Assembly: GCA_963678675.1 (NCBI GenBank)
Contig: OY783195.1
Coordinates: forward strand, 30,275,006-30,339,005
Origin: Xiphydria camelus
Taxonomy: Eukaryota; Arthropoda; Insecta; Hymenoptera; Xiphydriidae
DNA: 64,000 nt
Reading direction: 5' to 3'
How positions within the stretch are numbered: the stretch's first letter is position 1; each line of letters begins with the position of its first letter. Below, piece after piece: positions 15,501 through 30,500 of this stretch. A model generated the notes under the pieces. It was not told the origin of the DNA. It saw only the letters and a program-made list of their open reading frames with translations, and did no database searches. The position numbers and the translations under genes are program-made.

Positions 15501-18500
15501 ATCCCGGAGCCTCTGCGTATATAAACAGGTGGTCGCGTTTTCTCAGTGGCCGCGTGCAGGCGTTAACGTCATTATCATCGCGAAAATTACCCCCGAATCA
15601 CCGTCGCATCAGCATCGTCTCGCTCGACGAAAGCGAACTGTTTAATCCACGCGCAGCACGGTCTTCCGGGCGATAGACTTTTATCGCAACCGCGCGGTAT
15701 ACGTATTACTGTCGTGCCGAAAGAAACTAGGGGAGAGCTTCCTTCCAGACGACGCGCATTAATGACGTCATCTCGCGATGGCGGACGAACGCGTCGCGCG
15801 AGGGGTGCTCGGCGAGGGCTGCTGCGAGGCCAGATGACACTCGAGTTAAGAATCCGCGACGTCTCTGGAAGCCGCCACACCGGTCCCCCGGTTATATTAA
15901 CTGCCGCCTCCGCTTTGGGACTCGGGTTCTTCTGTACTTCCGCCACCTCTGCCTCTTCCTTCTCCCCTTCTTCCGCAGCCCTTCTACCGCGCCAAATGCC
16001 CTCGCGTCCTACGGCGATGATGGCCGCGCGAGTGGCTCGAAACGTCGCGTCGGTCGCTTCTATTCCTCTTCTCTCTTTCTCGTTCTCGCGAGACGCGCGT
16101 CTGAAGGATTTTTTTCTCCCTCTCGCGGGAACGACCCCGGCCGATCGCGTTCGTTTGGAATTCGTTTATGAAATTTCGTTGGCTCGTTTTACTGAAAAAT
16201 TCGACGATTTCTAGATTTTGTAAAAAGTCCAACTAAATACCTTCAAATTCCGATGGGCAAAGCCCGGTCGCGAAGTGCGCATTGTTTATCATTTCTCAGA
16301 TCTTCGCTCTTTATCCGGTGTTCCTCGAAACCCCGAGTTTATTTCCCGCCCGCGCCCAGCTTTCAACAATTTCGTTCAGCCGCGAAATTGGGGTCTGAAT
16401 AAAATCCCGGAGCCTTTGCCCCCCCCCCCCCCCCCCGTCTACTCGCTCTCAGGCGAGTCCGCTGCCGATTTCCGGGCGTTTTCGAGCGTCGGTTTCGCGG
16501 ACGAGAGGAGACCCCTCCCCCCCTTTTTCCTTCACGTCTCACGTTTCGAAACGATGACCCAGGAGCACGCGGTACGGGCGAAATGAAATTTTTCACACGA
16601 CGCGCGTCCGTGATTCGATCCTGGCGCCGATGCGACGCGATGCACGCCCGAGAATTGTAGGTATACACGTCAGACCCATATATCGTTGGGAGCTAAAAAT
16701 TCGTTTAATCGGTTCACCGCGCGCTGCGGCGGTTGTACTGGTCATGTGCGACCGACGCGCGCGTTCGACCGCAGGAATCCCGTGTTTTTCTCGTCGGGGG
16801 ATGAACGGCTGATCGAGAAATTAAATCCCTTGGGTGCGGGAGCGACGTATCGGAGGGAGGAAAAGCGGGGCTATTCCTTTCCTCTCTTCTTTCCATCTTC
16901 TTGGGTCGAGTGGAATTCAACGAAGGCGACGAACGTCGATATTCGAGTCACGCGTCGTCGGTGCACTCATGAAACGACGGAATTACGTGATCTTCTGACT
17001 CGTCGATCCGGTATATCGATACGATTCAATATGAGATGGAACGGGGACGCAACGTTCCGAGAGGTGCCAATTTCGATCACGATAAGCCAACGTTGTTGAG
17101 ATTGAATTTTCATTATTTCAGAAAAGTTTCACGCTACAATTTGTAGATAGCGATGGATTTGATTTAAAGATACGTGTAGAGTTTCTGAAATATTCTCCCT
17201 ACACCTGAAATAATGTATTGCGCGGAATATAAACAATCACGCGCTCGCCTTTACAGAGGCTGGAATATCGCGCGAACAAAACACAGCCCGTGGATTGATT
17301 ATACTTTAAGTGAGCGAGCGAGCGAGCGAAGCCACAAAAGGTTGACGATTAATGATCGAGAATTAATGAACGTCGCGTGGAATCTCGAGGCTCGAAATGT
17401 CGCCTCTTCAAACCGACAAAATTAATTTCGAAATACTCGTCTCATCGAGATTTACGAGGAAGTTACACAGAGAAAAAGATTTAGTTGAATCTACTAGATA
17501 GTAATTAATTGCGTGTGGTCGCAAGTAACTATTTATTTTGAAATTTTTTAATACTCGATTAAATATAATATACCTTCCCTACAGTCACGTAGAATAGTAA
17601 AGTGATTGCAAGGAAGAAATATCTAATGCTTTTTTTTTTCTGTGTATGGGAATCAAGTGCAGATTCGTTCAATGCAACGAACATAGACTTGTCTCAGATA
17701 AACATGCTCTTGGCACTGTTTATATCAACGGTCACTTGGATCGGTAAATTAATTTTCTCAGTGTAGAATCGCGACGCACCCCCGGAAGTCCGGTCTATCA
17801 TCGCTGCATCGATATACCTCATGTACCGCGCATTATGCATCGTCGTCCAACCGATGTACGTATACTCCCCGTCCGCACCTATCGTTCCCCTAACGGTCCT
17901 CGCATCGGCTGTTGCTCGAACATTAATAGGGTTCACCGGCCCTCGTGTATCCACTTGTTATACGCGATATACCGACGCGTGTAGCTGTAATATCGGATCT
18001 GTTAGTCCAGCGCACACACGGAGTGCGCCGGACCGCCGGCTGCACTTGGAACGCGATGGAACCCCGGCGCCGCATTCCTAGTTGCTATTTGAGTATTATC
18101 GGAGTTCACTAACCGTCTTGTATATTATTGGATGCCGTTTCCGTGTGTCTGCCGGGCGTATTTCTGGGCTGGACGGGTAAAAAAAATCGCTACCCCGGTG
18201 CAACGTCATTCCCCCCACCGAATGGGTATTCGTCCATTGTCACTTTCGGAGCAGCGCGCGTCGCTCGCGTGCATTTGTCAAAAACCGCGCGTCTAACCGC
18301 CCGACGTCGACGCAATCGCGTATAAAAACGAAAAGAAAAGCGAAATAGGCTGTAAAAATGCTGATGCATTTTTGTCGCTTTTGCAACCTCCAGAACTTCG
18401 CGCGTTCCTTCGACGTCGTGATGCAGAAATAAGTTTGGTATTCGCCGGAGAATCGCACCGTCAGTGGCGAACGCGTCGATATTCGGTTTCGTTACTGTAT

Positions 18501-21500
18501 GCGCGAAAAAGGGATGCGATGATGGTATTCGGGGAAAATAAAGGATAACTGGCGAAACGGAGAATTTGAAATACGAGCCGCGATACAGGGAGAACGGATG
18601 TGTTGGCGAGACTCGCGTTAAATATTCAAAGTATTCTCGCTGCAAGTAATATTGAGTTTGCTTCCGAGCGGCGGGGCTCGCGATTTGCATACATCGATAC
18701 CTACACGCCGCGTTCACTCGTCGAAAAAAGTATTATATATCTGCGCGTCTATATATGAGGCGGTGAAAGGCAAAGTGGTGTAAGTCACTTTTTTTTTGCC
18801 ATTTTAAGATAATGGCGAAAAACGTTATCTACATAATTAAATGTGTTAGCTAGAATAGTGGTGTAAGTTATAATTTTGTTCAAAGGTCCATAGGATGGCA
18901 GCACAAATGCGAACGGCAAACTACAAACGGCTGCAAACGGCAAAATTTCTATTAAATTCTTCTGTTTCTTGAAATGACTGGCACCACTTTGCCTTTTACC
19001 GCCTCATAAGTATATTCACGCACTGCGCATGAAATCACTCTTTCTATGGTACTTTCAGTGGTGATATTCGCGGTCGAGTGTCGGGGGATGATTTTTTTTT
19101 ATGGCAGAGTAGAGATGGGTGCACGAAGAATCGAAAGAAACAGTGTGACGGGGCGCAATGACGATAAAGGGTTCGAGTCTCGGCTCTCAGTGGCGGGCGA
19201 AAGTGGAGAAAAGATTTCCTGAAAACGTATATATTTTGTATCAGGCCGTAAGCAGTCGTAAACAGCCTCGCTTTCCTCCTTGAAATTGTCTCCCGAGTTT
19301 TTTGGTGTTCCTTTCCTTTTAAATTATCCGTAATATTTCCCGATTTTCTCAAACTCTAAAAAATGTGTATAGGATTCACGAGAGAACATTTTTTCATTCT
19401 TTTCAGCATTCTTTTCTTCTTAAATTATCCTTCATACTTCGCGATTTTCTCAAACTCGAAAAAAAGTGTGTACAGGATTCACGAGAGAATATTTTTCTCC
19501 GGAAGAGAATTTGAAACAACTCGCGCGAAATATCCAGTAGTATAAGGTAAAGAGGAAACCGGGTTAAAACCTCCCTCGATTCAGGAAAAAGGAGCTAAAA
19601 AGTATTCCCACTTTATGCCTTCGCAGAACATTATGCACCTTGCACTCGAGTAGCACTCGCAAGCCAACGTGATACCTACAGAACGTATAGGAGCCACTTC
19701 CGTACGGCGGAGAGCGCGAGTAAAGTAAAAAAAAAGTCCCGTTAAAACTGTCAGTAGGACAGCCTGGTCGCGTGTATAAATATTAAACAGTTAGTTATAG
19801 GTATACAGGGGATACCGTATACGCATTAAAATATTGTTCGTCGCCCACGCAGAGCGCCACTCTTTGCCCACTCTGACGTCCGACGATTTTAGGCGCCCCG
19901 CCGAAGCGTATTTTAATGATTACACACGTCATTCGCCGAGCGCACATTAACGCCTTCAGCTTTTTTCCTCTCTCGCTGCGTGGGCTTACGGCAGATGGGG
20001 TACGACATTACCCTTCCTCTCCCACTCTCTCTGACCCCCACGCGAACCCAACCTTCACCGGCCTCATACGGGGCATATGACGAAGGGTGGCGCTCGATGT
20101 ACAGGATTTATGGCGAGTGTCGAAGAGGAAGGACCTTCGAGAGGAATATTTTCGCTGCTCGAACACATTTTTCTAAATAATTGCCCTCTACGAAAAATCC
20201 GACAATTTGTCTTATGTGCTGCAAACTTTATTTTTTGTTATCTGTGTCATTTTTTTAACTTCACACTCGCGTCTAGTGGTCGGAGAATTTTGGAAAATCT
20301 GACAATGAATTGAGGATTTTTACATTCAAATTTCACAGCGACTCGAATAAATGACTACAGCCGATGACTAAACCCAATGACCGACAATGAAATCCACTTG
20401 AACGAATTCGCATGAAATCCCCTCTTTTTGCACGGGCTTAAAAAGTGTTCGAAACGAGATCGCGGTGGATACCTATAGATAAATTCGCAGTTCGAGTTTT
20501 CGCGCCAACGCGACAGTTTCAAACCAGAGTCGGAGTTTTGGAGCTGGCTTCGACCCGATAACGATAACGACGTCATGCGAGAATTTACGTCGCGCAATAT
20601 ACGAACGGCGAGCCGCAGCCAGGACCAGGTGGCTACTCGAAATCGCAGAGAATCCTAGTTTAACCCCCTGATTATTAATGATTCTCTGATTCCGTCCCCG
20701 CCGTAGTCCCGGATAAGCCGAGGGTCGCGGGACGCCGAGGAGGGGGGAGGAATAGAACCGGCGGCGAGGGATGGCGCCGTGCCGGTGAATCGGTGCATCG
20801 AATCCGAATACGCGACGAGAGTCATTTAGATTTAAAAAGGTGACGTCTCGCTGTCTCGCAAAAGACACCCTAAATCTCGCCTCCGTATCGGAGGGGTGAG
20901 CCGCAAAATAGCAATTCCCCCGTCGGGGCACAACTTCCCTAGGAATTCTTCGAGATCTGCTCTCGTCGAGGGGCGAAATCTCGAGCGGTTTTATGGAGAA
21001 ACGTACGAATTCTCGCTCTGGTTTCGCATTAATTTGAATCTCGATGACGCGGATGACGGATGACGAGCATTCGAATGCGGCGTGTGGTGGGTCCTGGAAA
21101 ACGGAGTTTTTCTTTCGAATTGGAATAATAAGTGCGTCGCGTATAGGCTTAGTTCGACACGAGTGCGATGGATCGAGTTTGAATGATTTTCTTCGTCCGC
21201 CTGGAATTCGTTCGTCCGATTTTACCGCGAGGCGCGGCCTTTTATTCGTACACACATATATCTATGTACGTCTGTTCGGAGAAAAGAATCGATGGAATCT
21301 TTCCGTTTCACTTCACGCGGCAGAAAGGGTTGAGCGAGAAATAGGAGCGATCTATCACTTTCAGGGTTGGATATCGGGTGTAGGTATTCGTAGGTTTGGA
21401 ATCTTCCGACGACGCTTGCGATGGCGGCGATAAGGTGGAAGAGGTACAGCGGAGTGAAGCGCGCGCTGTGACGTTTATAGATTTTCCAGGGGCATTCGTT

Positions 21501-24500
21501 TCGCTGCGTCGAGCAAGGAAAGGATTCTTGAAGTAGGTCGTTACGTGACACTTCGACTTGCAGGTACGCAGTCCTCTACGCCGTGTGCCTATCTAAGGCG
21601 GTACTTTAATGGAATTGGCGGATCGCGAAATGACATCGCTTCCACACGCGATTTTCTATAGTCGTGTTGATATTGCAGCCTCTCGAAAAGAAGATAGGTA
21701 GTCGCACTTTTTTACTTTCTCTCATCTCTCATCTCTCTGCCTTTATTTTTTCGAAGTCTCGAGGTCTCGAGACCCAGGCGAAAAAGTACTATGTGCCTTA
21801 TATACCTATAGTCCATATATGGATTTGGTCCTATATGGATTCAATGTAAAAAAGAAATCATTAATTTTTACAGTTTCATCCAGCAGCGTTGAGATTCGAG
21901 CTGATTTTCAAGAATTTGCACAGAGGACGCGTTTCTATCTACATATATGGATATGATTTCTATTTATATATAAACCATTTATGAATTATATATGGATTGT
22001 ACAAAAATTTAAAAGATTCAAATAATCTACAATATAGTTTACATATGGTTCACATAAAAATCACATGTAATCCATATACGACCAAATACATATGTATATG
22101 GACTACATACAAACCATATAAAACTTTCCCGCCTGGGGACTACCAATATACGGCCCCCATAGAGAATCGCCGATATCTTCGATTTTATAGGGGTCGCAGC
22201 TGACGACTACAGTCGCTACTGTATTATACTATCGCAGCACCGCGTGAGATATTCAAACACGTATTAGCACCATCGTCCGACGACTATGCGTCGAACATTT
22301 CGGAAAACGACGCCGCGCGTCATCAGGATTCAACGGAGATTACCAAGGGGCGCGCCCTCCTCACATCTCCGTTTTTCCCTATTTACGACATCTCGCTCAA
22401 GGGGGGCGCGGTAAAACGATGCCCATCGAATTTCCTTCGCGACAAAACGAGAAAACTTTCAACGCGCGCGATATTTCACTCCGTGATAAGCGCTAAGAAT
22501 AATCGAGTCGCGGCGAGAAATTATGTCGGCTTTCGCGAGGAGCCCTAGACATCGGAAATAGCGCGCGAGAATCCTCGTCTCGACGGAGGCATCGAACGGC
22601 AAGAGTTGATCGACTTGATCGGTTTCCAAGGAGCCGCGTGCGCGCGAAGACGTCGGATTTAAATCGCGAGCGTGATTTACGCCGGCCTCGTACAAGCGGT
22701 GGGCTTAAAAGCCGAGTCTCTCTCTCTCTCTCTCTCTCGCTCTCTTAGCGATTTGCCGAGGAGAGCAAAGGGAAAAATATGGCACGCTATGCCGAGTCAA
22801 TAAACTCGAAGGAGGATCTCTGAGGCGATGTAGACTTTCGGGCGCCCCCGCCCCTTTCCCGAGCCGAATCTATATATCGTTTCTCCTTTTTTTCTGGCAA
22901 TAAACTTTCCGTGATTTATGACATCACACGGAATCAATCTGACGGATCGTCGAGGAAGTTTGGGACTGATAGGTCCGATCGGTCGAGAGGCAGGGATCGG
23001 CAAAAATAATCAACATTCGAGATTAACGAACCGGCCTGATTATATTGTTACCTTTCAGATTGATCCTACGCTTAATTTTCCTCTTCGTTGCTTCGTGGAA
23101 CGCGTAACGCTCGCACGCGAATCCTTTAAACGCTCTATGTAAACATTCTGTGTACATTGGCGCGTTATACGCGGGAGCGTCCTTCCGGTAAACACTCGTT
23201 TCCTGTAACAACAAGAGCAGAGCGCGATGAGAAATATAGCACAATCTCATTGACGATCGGACGTTTTGTGCCCCCATTTGGATGATGCTATCTCATAGAT
23301 ACAAGTGTCCATAGCGTATTAAGAAACCCGATGCGAACCAAACAACGTCCCCCGGTTCCGAGGTCCCACCCCATCGGATTTCTCCGGCATCTCCCCTCCG
23401 CAGCCCCCCTCCAACGACTGGGTTAAATTCTTCACCCTTATCGCCGTCGTACCGTAGTTCTCGGAAATTCCTTTTATTTGCCGAGGTTTGTATATTCGCT
23501 GCCATTGGATTTGCCCGGAGGGGTGAAGCAGCCACGTGTAAGGTCGGCTATAAACTTCCGGTTGCCTCGGTCGCGTGGTGCATTCCACGCGAGTCCAACC
23601 GGCCCTCAAAGGAAACAATTCCGAAGAATTTGATAGATTGTAAAATTGTCGCCATACCGAAGATCTCGCAGATAGTTGCCGCATTGTCTCTAACCAAGAT
23701 TCGCGTCCCAGGCGGAAAAATTCTACAGATATATTTCCTACATAATTCATATTTTATTTTCGATACCATCTCACCGGTATAAACCTACATAATTATAACA
23801 CATCTGGTGTCATTCAGTCTTGTGCCATTTTCATTTAACATAAAAAGTGACCTGTATAGGTCCAAATCGCAGAATTTTTTACTGTGTATATAATCCATAC
23901 ATGACCAAAACCACATATGGATCATACACAAAATATAGTATAGAACTTTTTCGTCTGGGATGGGCTCTGTTCCAAGAAAAATGAACTCAGAGCGAGCGAC
24001 GTTTTTCGTCTGGTTTATTTATATTTCAATTAAACGAATCGCGACATTTATTCGTTCCCCCGCAGAATCGCGAGCCACTTTTGCGTAGAAACGTAGATGA
24101 CTGCGATTAGCCAGGGTATCGTACGTACATAACCACCCAATACAGCGCATTCCGTTCTCGAGAATGGCACGCGAGAATGTTCACCGCGGAGAGTCATCTA
24201 AAGAATTGTATATGTAGACGCGAGGAGAATTTACGCAAAGTCACGGCACGCGCGCGCTTCGTCTTTACACAGCGAATTCTTAATCACAGAGCGGAACGCG
24301 ACCCCGCGCTCTATTTCGCCCCTGCCAGCGTGTATAATCCAGGGCGGTTTGCAGTAGTCGAGCGGTATATTTGACTATAAGGAACCCCTATTCCCCCGGC
24401 AGTTACCGCTGTACACCGTGTTGTATGTATACCTACCCAACTGTAATGTACATACGCTCGACTTAGATAACAATCATCTCGCAGTACAGGGTTATCAGAG

Positions 24501-27500
24501 AAGATTTAAAAGGAAAAAGGCATTTCGACCGTTTCAACGAGAAAGATCAACTCCTACGTCGACGAAACATTTTTTTTTTCTTCGCCCATGTACATTCAGC
24601 ATGCAAGAGACGTCCGGGCGACGGTCGCCGAGCTCCTGACAGACGCGGATCACCGCGACTGTCGTTTCGACGACATTCGGAACTCAATGGGATTACGTTG
24701 CCAGACGGGTCCGCATATACGTGGAGCGAAACGGACACGTGCATTATTTTCTCGGTCCCGCGCTGATCGCGTTGGGGTGGGTTTCGGGGAAGTAGGCGGG
24801 GGTGCGAGAAAGAAGGAGCGGGAAGGAGGCACGTACAGGGAGCGTGCGAGGTGGGAGAGAGAGAGAGGAGTACTCCGCGGAGAGGAAGGGAGTGCGAGGG
24901 CGGGCGGTAGACGGAGAAGGAGAGAGGCGGGGAGAGAGAGAAAGGATGCTGAGCTGTATCGATTTCCTCTCCTCCGAGTATGACGTCACGAACGTATCCC
25001 ACCACCAGCACAGAGATGATACATTCACCCCCTCGGTTCACTGACACAGGCCGCCGACCATTCAACGAGACTTCCAACTGACGTTATTCGACTAGACGGT
25101 GAACTTCGCCAATATAGGTACTATCAACCATCATCGTGTCGTGTTCCGCGTTTCAACCTCTCTCGTAGTCATCAAGGTAACCAAGGTCCTACGCCGAGTC
25201 AATCTAAGGTACCGCAGAGCCTACCTATATAGTGCATTCACAGGTGCTTCTTTAATTAACCCTTCAAAGCCGGAGTTTTTTAACGCGTTGACGTCCCATG
25301 AGTCACATGTGATTCATACAGAAACGTCGCTGTACGTCCATGAGACATATGCGATTCATGTGCCATTGCCGTATGCATGGTGGTTTCATTTTTGGACGTC
25401 GTGGGGTGGAAAAAAATTCCTTATGGGGACGTATGGAGTGTTGAGAATGCTGTTGCCATATGGTAACGCCAGCTCTTGATGGGTTAACTTGAAGATGTCT
25501 CGGTTACTCTCGATCTCAGTCATAGTGCCATATTGTGCAAATTGACAGATTTACCGTACTGAGTTCATTACGTTTTATAATCGTGTAGCACATCGTATCA
25601 GACCATCTAATTCTGTACAATCTATTGTAAATGACGATTCCAACATTTCAAACCTGTATCTCTCTAATTCAATATATTATCATTAATATAGTGAGTGCAG
25701 TGTTTAGTTATTTGAACACTAGTCGATAGGTTTAAATCTACCTTGCGGTACGTTCGGTAAATACAGCCGTGTCACGTATAGCGTCTTCGGGATTTACGAT
25801 CCCGAGGAGATCCAGATACCCAATCGCGCGGCGATCGAACACATTCCCTTCGAATCGTAGAGCCGTAGAAGCTCTTGCGTAAGCCACGCGGGGAGAATGC
25901 TATCGTACATTCGCTCTCGGTTCGCTGATACAAGCCGCCAACCATTCAGCGGGCGTTCTAACCGACGTCATTTGGCCGAAACTTGCACCGTAGAGTCCGC
26001 TGTTATAACGTTCTCTATGCACCGAAGACAATCGTTCGCGGTAGACCGGAGACGCATTCATCTTGATCTATAGGAAGTGCTGCAAGAGTTTCGTCGTATA
26101 ACTGCCGCGTGTCCCATTCTCTGCGCTAAATATAGCCCCGCGTAGATCAATGGAAAAATCCACGACCCCGTATGCTTGATTCGCGATGGGACGTGCGATA
26201 TGTGCATTTTATATTGAAACGTAAGAATTTATGGCAGCAGAATGAAATACTACTTTCTGAATCTGAATGAAAGAGAGAGTCGCTTTATTTTCTTTTACGA
26301 AAGACTCACTGAAATGCCTTCGGCGAATACATCGAATAGGGTAGTCGAGAATTCGATTTCAGAGATTTCGATTTTTGGCAAAAATCGAAATCTCTGGAAT
26401 CGGTCGCTCCACATCTTATGTATTTTTTCGCGCTGATTCCGAAAATGATAGATTTATTGAGGAAATCTCAAGGGAACACCGAGATATCGATGATTTCTTG
26501 CGGAAAAATAATTTTTTTATATACAAAATCAACGTTATTTTATATTTCTTTTGAGATGTCGACCTAATAACTGTGGTTTTCGGAATCAGCGTAAAAAAAT
26601 ACATAAGATAGGGTAATCCAGAGTTCGATTCCAGAGATTTCGATTTTTGCGAGAAATTGAAAAAATTGAAGGTAAATGCCTTAAGATTTTGCCAAAAATC
26701 AAAATCTCTGGAATCGGTCGCTCCACCACCCTATCTTATGTATTTTTTCGCGCTGATTCCGAAAATGATAGATTTATTGAGGAAATCTCAAGGGAACACC
26801 GAGATATAGATGATTTCTTGCGGAAAAATAATTTTTTTATATACAAAATCAACGTTATTTTATATTTCTTTTGAGATGTCGACCTAATAACTGTGGTTTT
26901 CGGAATCAGCGTAAAAAAATACATAAGATAGGGTAATCCAGAGTTCGATTCCAGAGATTTCGATTTTTGCGAAAAATTGAAAAAATTTGAAGGCAAATAG
27001 CGACCTCGTCCCCTCATCATGCCTCGTGCTACAATCTAAATACAGTCTTAAAAATCCGAAGATTTCAGCCGAATGACATACCTACTATTTTTTCCTCACG
27101 AATGCCCATTTCTCAAAACAAAACAAACATAAGTATACACGGCTCATTTCACGTTGCGTTTATCAGTTTGGAAAAAGGACCCACTTCGGACTAAGCAATC
27201 TTTTATGCGGACTCCGCGTTGGTGTCGCGCAAGAAAAACGCCATCTTACGGTTTAAAAATAGGCTGGGAAAGGCCTCAAAATGGGCATGAGTGAGGAAAA
27301 ATCATTTTTTTCCGTACACCGTCGAGGAGATACGAGCGATCAACGAGAAATTCAATCAAAATGCAATTTTTGATGCAGCTAATTAGCGCGGTTGGATCAA
27401 AGCAACTCGATCTCTTATAACCGAGTCTAATTAACAGTTTTCTCAGTCACGTTCCATGTGAGAGGTCCTCCCGACGACTGACGCACGTGGTCCCAATGAA

Positions 27501-30500
27501 AGTCGGCCGAGTGCTCTTATCCATAATTAAAGGTCTACCCGGGGGCCGGAGTAACAAATGACACATTAATTCGTCCTGGGAGCAGCGCGCGTTATATCTG
27601 GACATCCAGGCACTGCGGAGCTACCTGTATGGGGGCTACGCGCTTACCGTAGCGACTGTCGCGTGTCTGGACTGCGGTGATTAGATCTCACGTCACGGGG
27701 GGCGAGAAATATTCGCGAGAATTTGTCAACGATAATGGGCTGTACGCGAGGATTCGAGATTTCCCGTCGAACTTTTTCCATAGAAGTCATAGTCGTCTCT
27801 TTTTCATTACACGCGTTTGGGAAAATAATTTGTTCGAGTACAAATATTTATGTATAAAGTGAGAAAACTAACGGATGCGTTCTGCTATTATTTATTTTTG
27901 TCATTTTTGAGTGCGAGGAAAAGCTCTTGGAAACGGAGCAAGTTGTAGGGAGTAACGGGCGACTTAAGTTTCCTGAACTTTAACGACGGAATTTACGTTA
28001 CGGTCTCTCCGCAGTTATTTGCAACTGTCCAGGAGCTGCGCTGGACATTTGCATAGAGAATGCATTTCGCACGGACCCGCTGGTACGCACAAAAGCTGAC
28101 AACATCCCGCGCACGATTCCGCTGTAAAGTTTCAGATATAAAGCTGCAGACTATCGTCGACCCGCGAAAAGCGTCGACGTGGTGCTATCTTGTTTTCTTT
28201 TGGTTCGGATCCACCCCCAAACCTCCATAAATCATTCGCGATCCAAAAATAAGCAGCTCTCCCTGCTATTTCTGCTCTGTTCCTATTTAGTCCTCGAGAT
28301 TAAATTCTATAACAAGGACTTTCCACCCATCCATCATGAATATAAAATATTATAATCACGGAGAAAGATAATAATTTTTTATATTCATGATGGATGAGTG
28401 GTAAATTAAGATCGTGCCTCGGTGGTTAAAAAGGTCTAAATCGAACCTCATCGTCTCGCATAAATTCGTAAAACGCCGACCTTATCTTCTTCTCACGCAG
28501 AAAGGGCGAAGGACGAAGGGCGCGACGTCATTTCCCAAGAATGCCCGGTTCATTTTTGCCTGCGGCAATTTGGCTCGTTGTAAAATTCATCGAACGACGA
28601 AAGGATGGCGCGTTCGCCGATCTTGTTAGCTCCAAATTGCTCCGACCAGTCTTCCTCTCCACGAGAAACGAGCTTCCGACCCGTGAGAGGAAGATAATGC
28701 AACCTCTGTCTGCGTGGCTCGTCATCTAGTTTCGTCTATTGACCGTTCCAGCTCGCGAAACTCTCGGAGAGCTTGCAGTCAAATAATTGCCAAGCCGCGC
28801 GTTACGCTGCACTTCGTAATTTCTGTTTGAACTTTGACTGCTTCATTTTCTACTAATTCGGATGCGAGGGTCACAGGGCACGAACGTGACCAGGGATAAT
28901 GAAAAAAGCAGTACATGAGTTTTAATGAAAAATGTAATTCGCAAAATAATCCGCACGGCGTTCTGGTAAGATCACTAGGTCGACATTGGGGTGCGTTTCG
29001 CCACCTCCGCCGTGCGTGCTGGCTGTGGCGTTTTTTTTTATTCATAACTGTACGCCTTAATAGCCTTGTAAAACGAACTACGAGGTATTTATACGTGCGC
29101 GTGCGCACACACACACACGTCCGTTTCTTTCTCTCTCCGGGGAAAGCTTTTATCTCGCGACCAACACACGAGAAGAAAATAACGCAGGGAAAACTGGCGA
29201 ATGTCAAACGTCCGTGGAAAATATTCCCCCTTTTCACATTCGTGGCTGTGGCGTTATTCCTTCCATGATTCGTTTTTAATGTCCCGGCAGGATCGCCGTT
29301 CGAGATAAAATATTAATAAACCTTCGTTTATGGTGTTCCGCGGTGGCATGCACTTTTATATCAGATGTGTGTCCCTTCGTTAATGTATTCGTCATAATTA
29401 TGTACTTGGTGGTTCAAAAGTAAAGATATACCATATTGATTTTACATATTATACTTGTAATCAATTAGAGAGGGTTTTCGACCCTCTGTACTGATGTATC
29501 TCATCTCTTTTTATTATCTGAAAGGATAAGGATATATTCGAACTGATAACGGAATTCATTTTTTCAATTGAAACAAATATTCCGACTGGATAAAATCCAG
29601 TTAATCCATTTAACAGGATATCTGTAACACACAGGATCATATAAGTCGAATATAGTTAGAGAAAAAACAAAAATATTTTACCTGGATGTTTAGTCAGACT
29701 TTCCCATTCCATCCTGTTTTCGAGCGGCAGGTGTCACAATCGTCTCACCGAAAGATTACGATTCAACGATAAAGGACGCCCGGATAATCGGCAGATGTCA
29801 TCATCCCGAAGCGTCCAATTTACCCGCCCGGCCACGCTCGTCGGACGAACGAGGCGGAGTGATTAAAAAGCTTCGTGCAAACGAGAGTCGACAAATATTG
29901 TAATACCCTGTCAGCGGTGGCAATGCGATTATGGCGGCATAAACGATCGTCGCGTGATACCCGAGATACTCGCTCAACGGGCGAACCCCCATAGCCGTAC
30001 GCGACCAACGCGATGCATTACTTCCACCCCTTTCTCACATTCACCCACGATTTCTTCGAGGATTTCTTCCCGCTAAAACGATTTCTGCCACGCAGGTGGT
30101 AACGTCGGTGGAACGGTTCACCCATTCGCCGGATGATCCACCCCTTTTCAACGTCTCGTGACGGCTCGACGCTGCTCTCTCCACCGCTCGATCCTCCTCT
30201 TCGTCGCCCTTTATTTCCTCCTTCGCGGTGCTCGAAAAAGATCTCGATATCGAATTATACGCATAAAAGGAAGAATTCCACTCGCGCCTTCCCCTTCTCT
30301 TCGTTTCTTCGTTCTTTTTCTCTCGTTTCACCCGCGCATCCGGCCCTCCCGTTCTTTTCACCGGCATTTTCTCGTCTCGGAAATATGTAATCCGGGAAAT
30401 CTCTCGACTGCGTCGTACAAAGTCAACGTCGAGCTCGACGTATACGCGTAGACGAGAGCGCGAAACTGGAGTAAACCGACCGAAATGCACATTCGAAGCT

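Noticed and set aside
25099..25479. 126-codon + strand frame considered as an alternative KChIP first exon
   Set aside because: It starts with GTG, overlaps a piggyBac-type MITE and does not encode the conserved segment before EF-hand 1.
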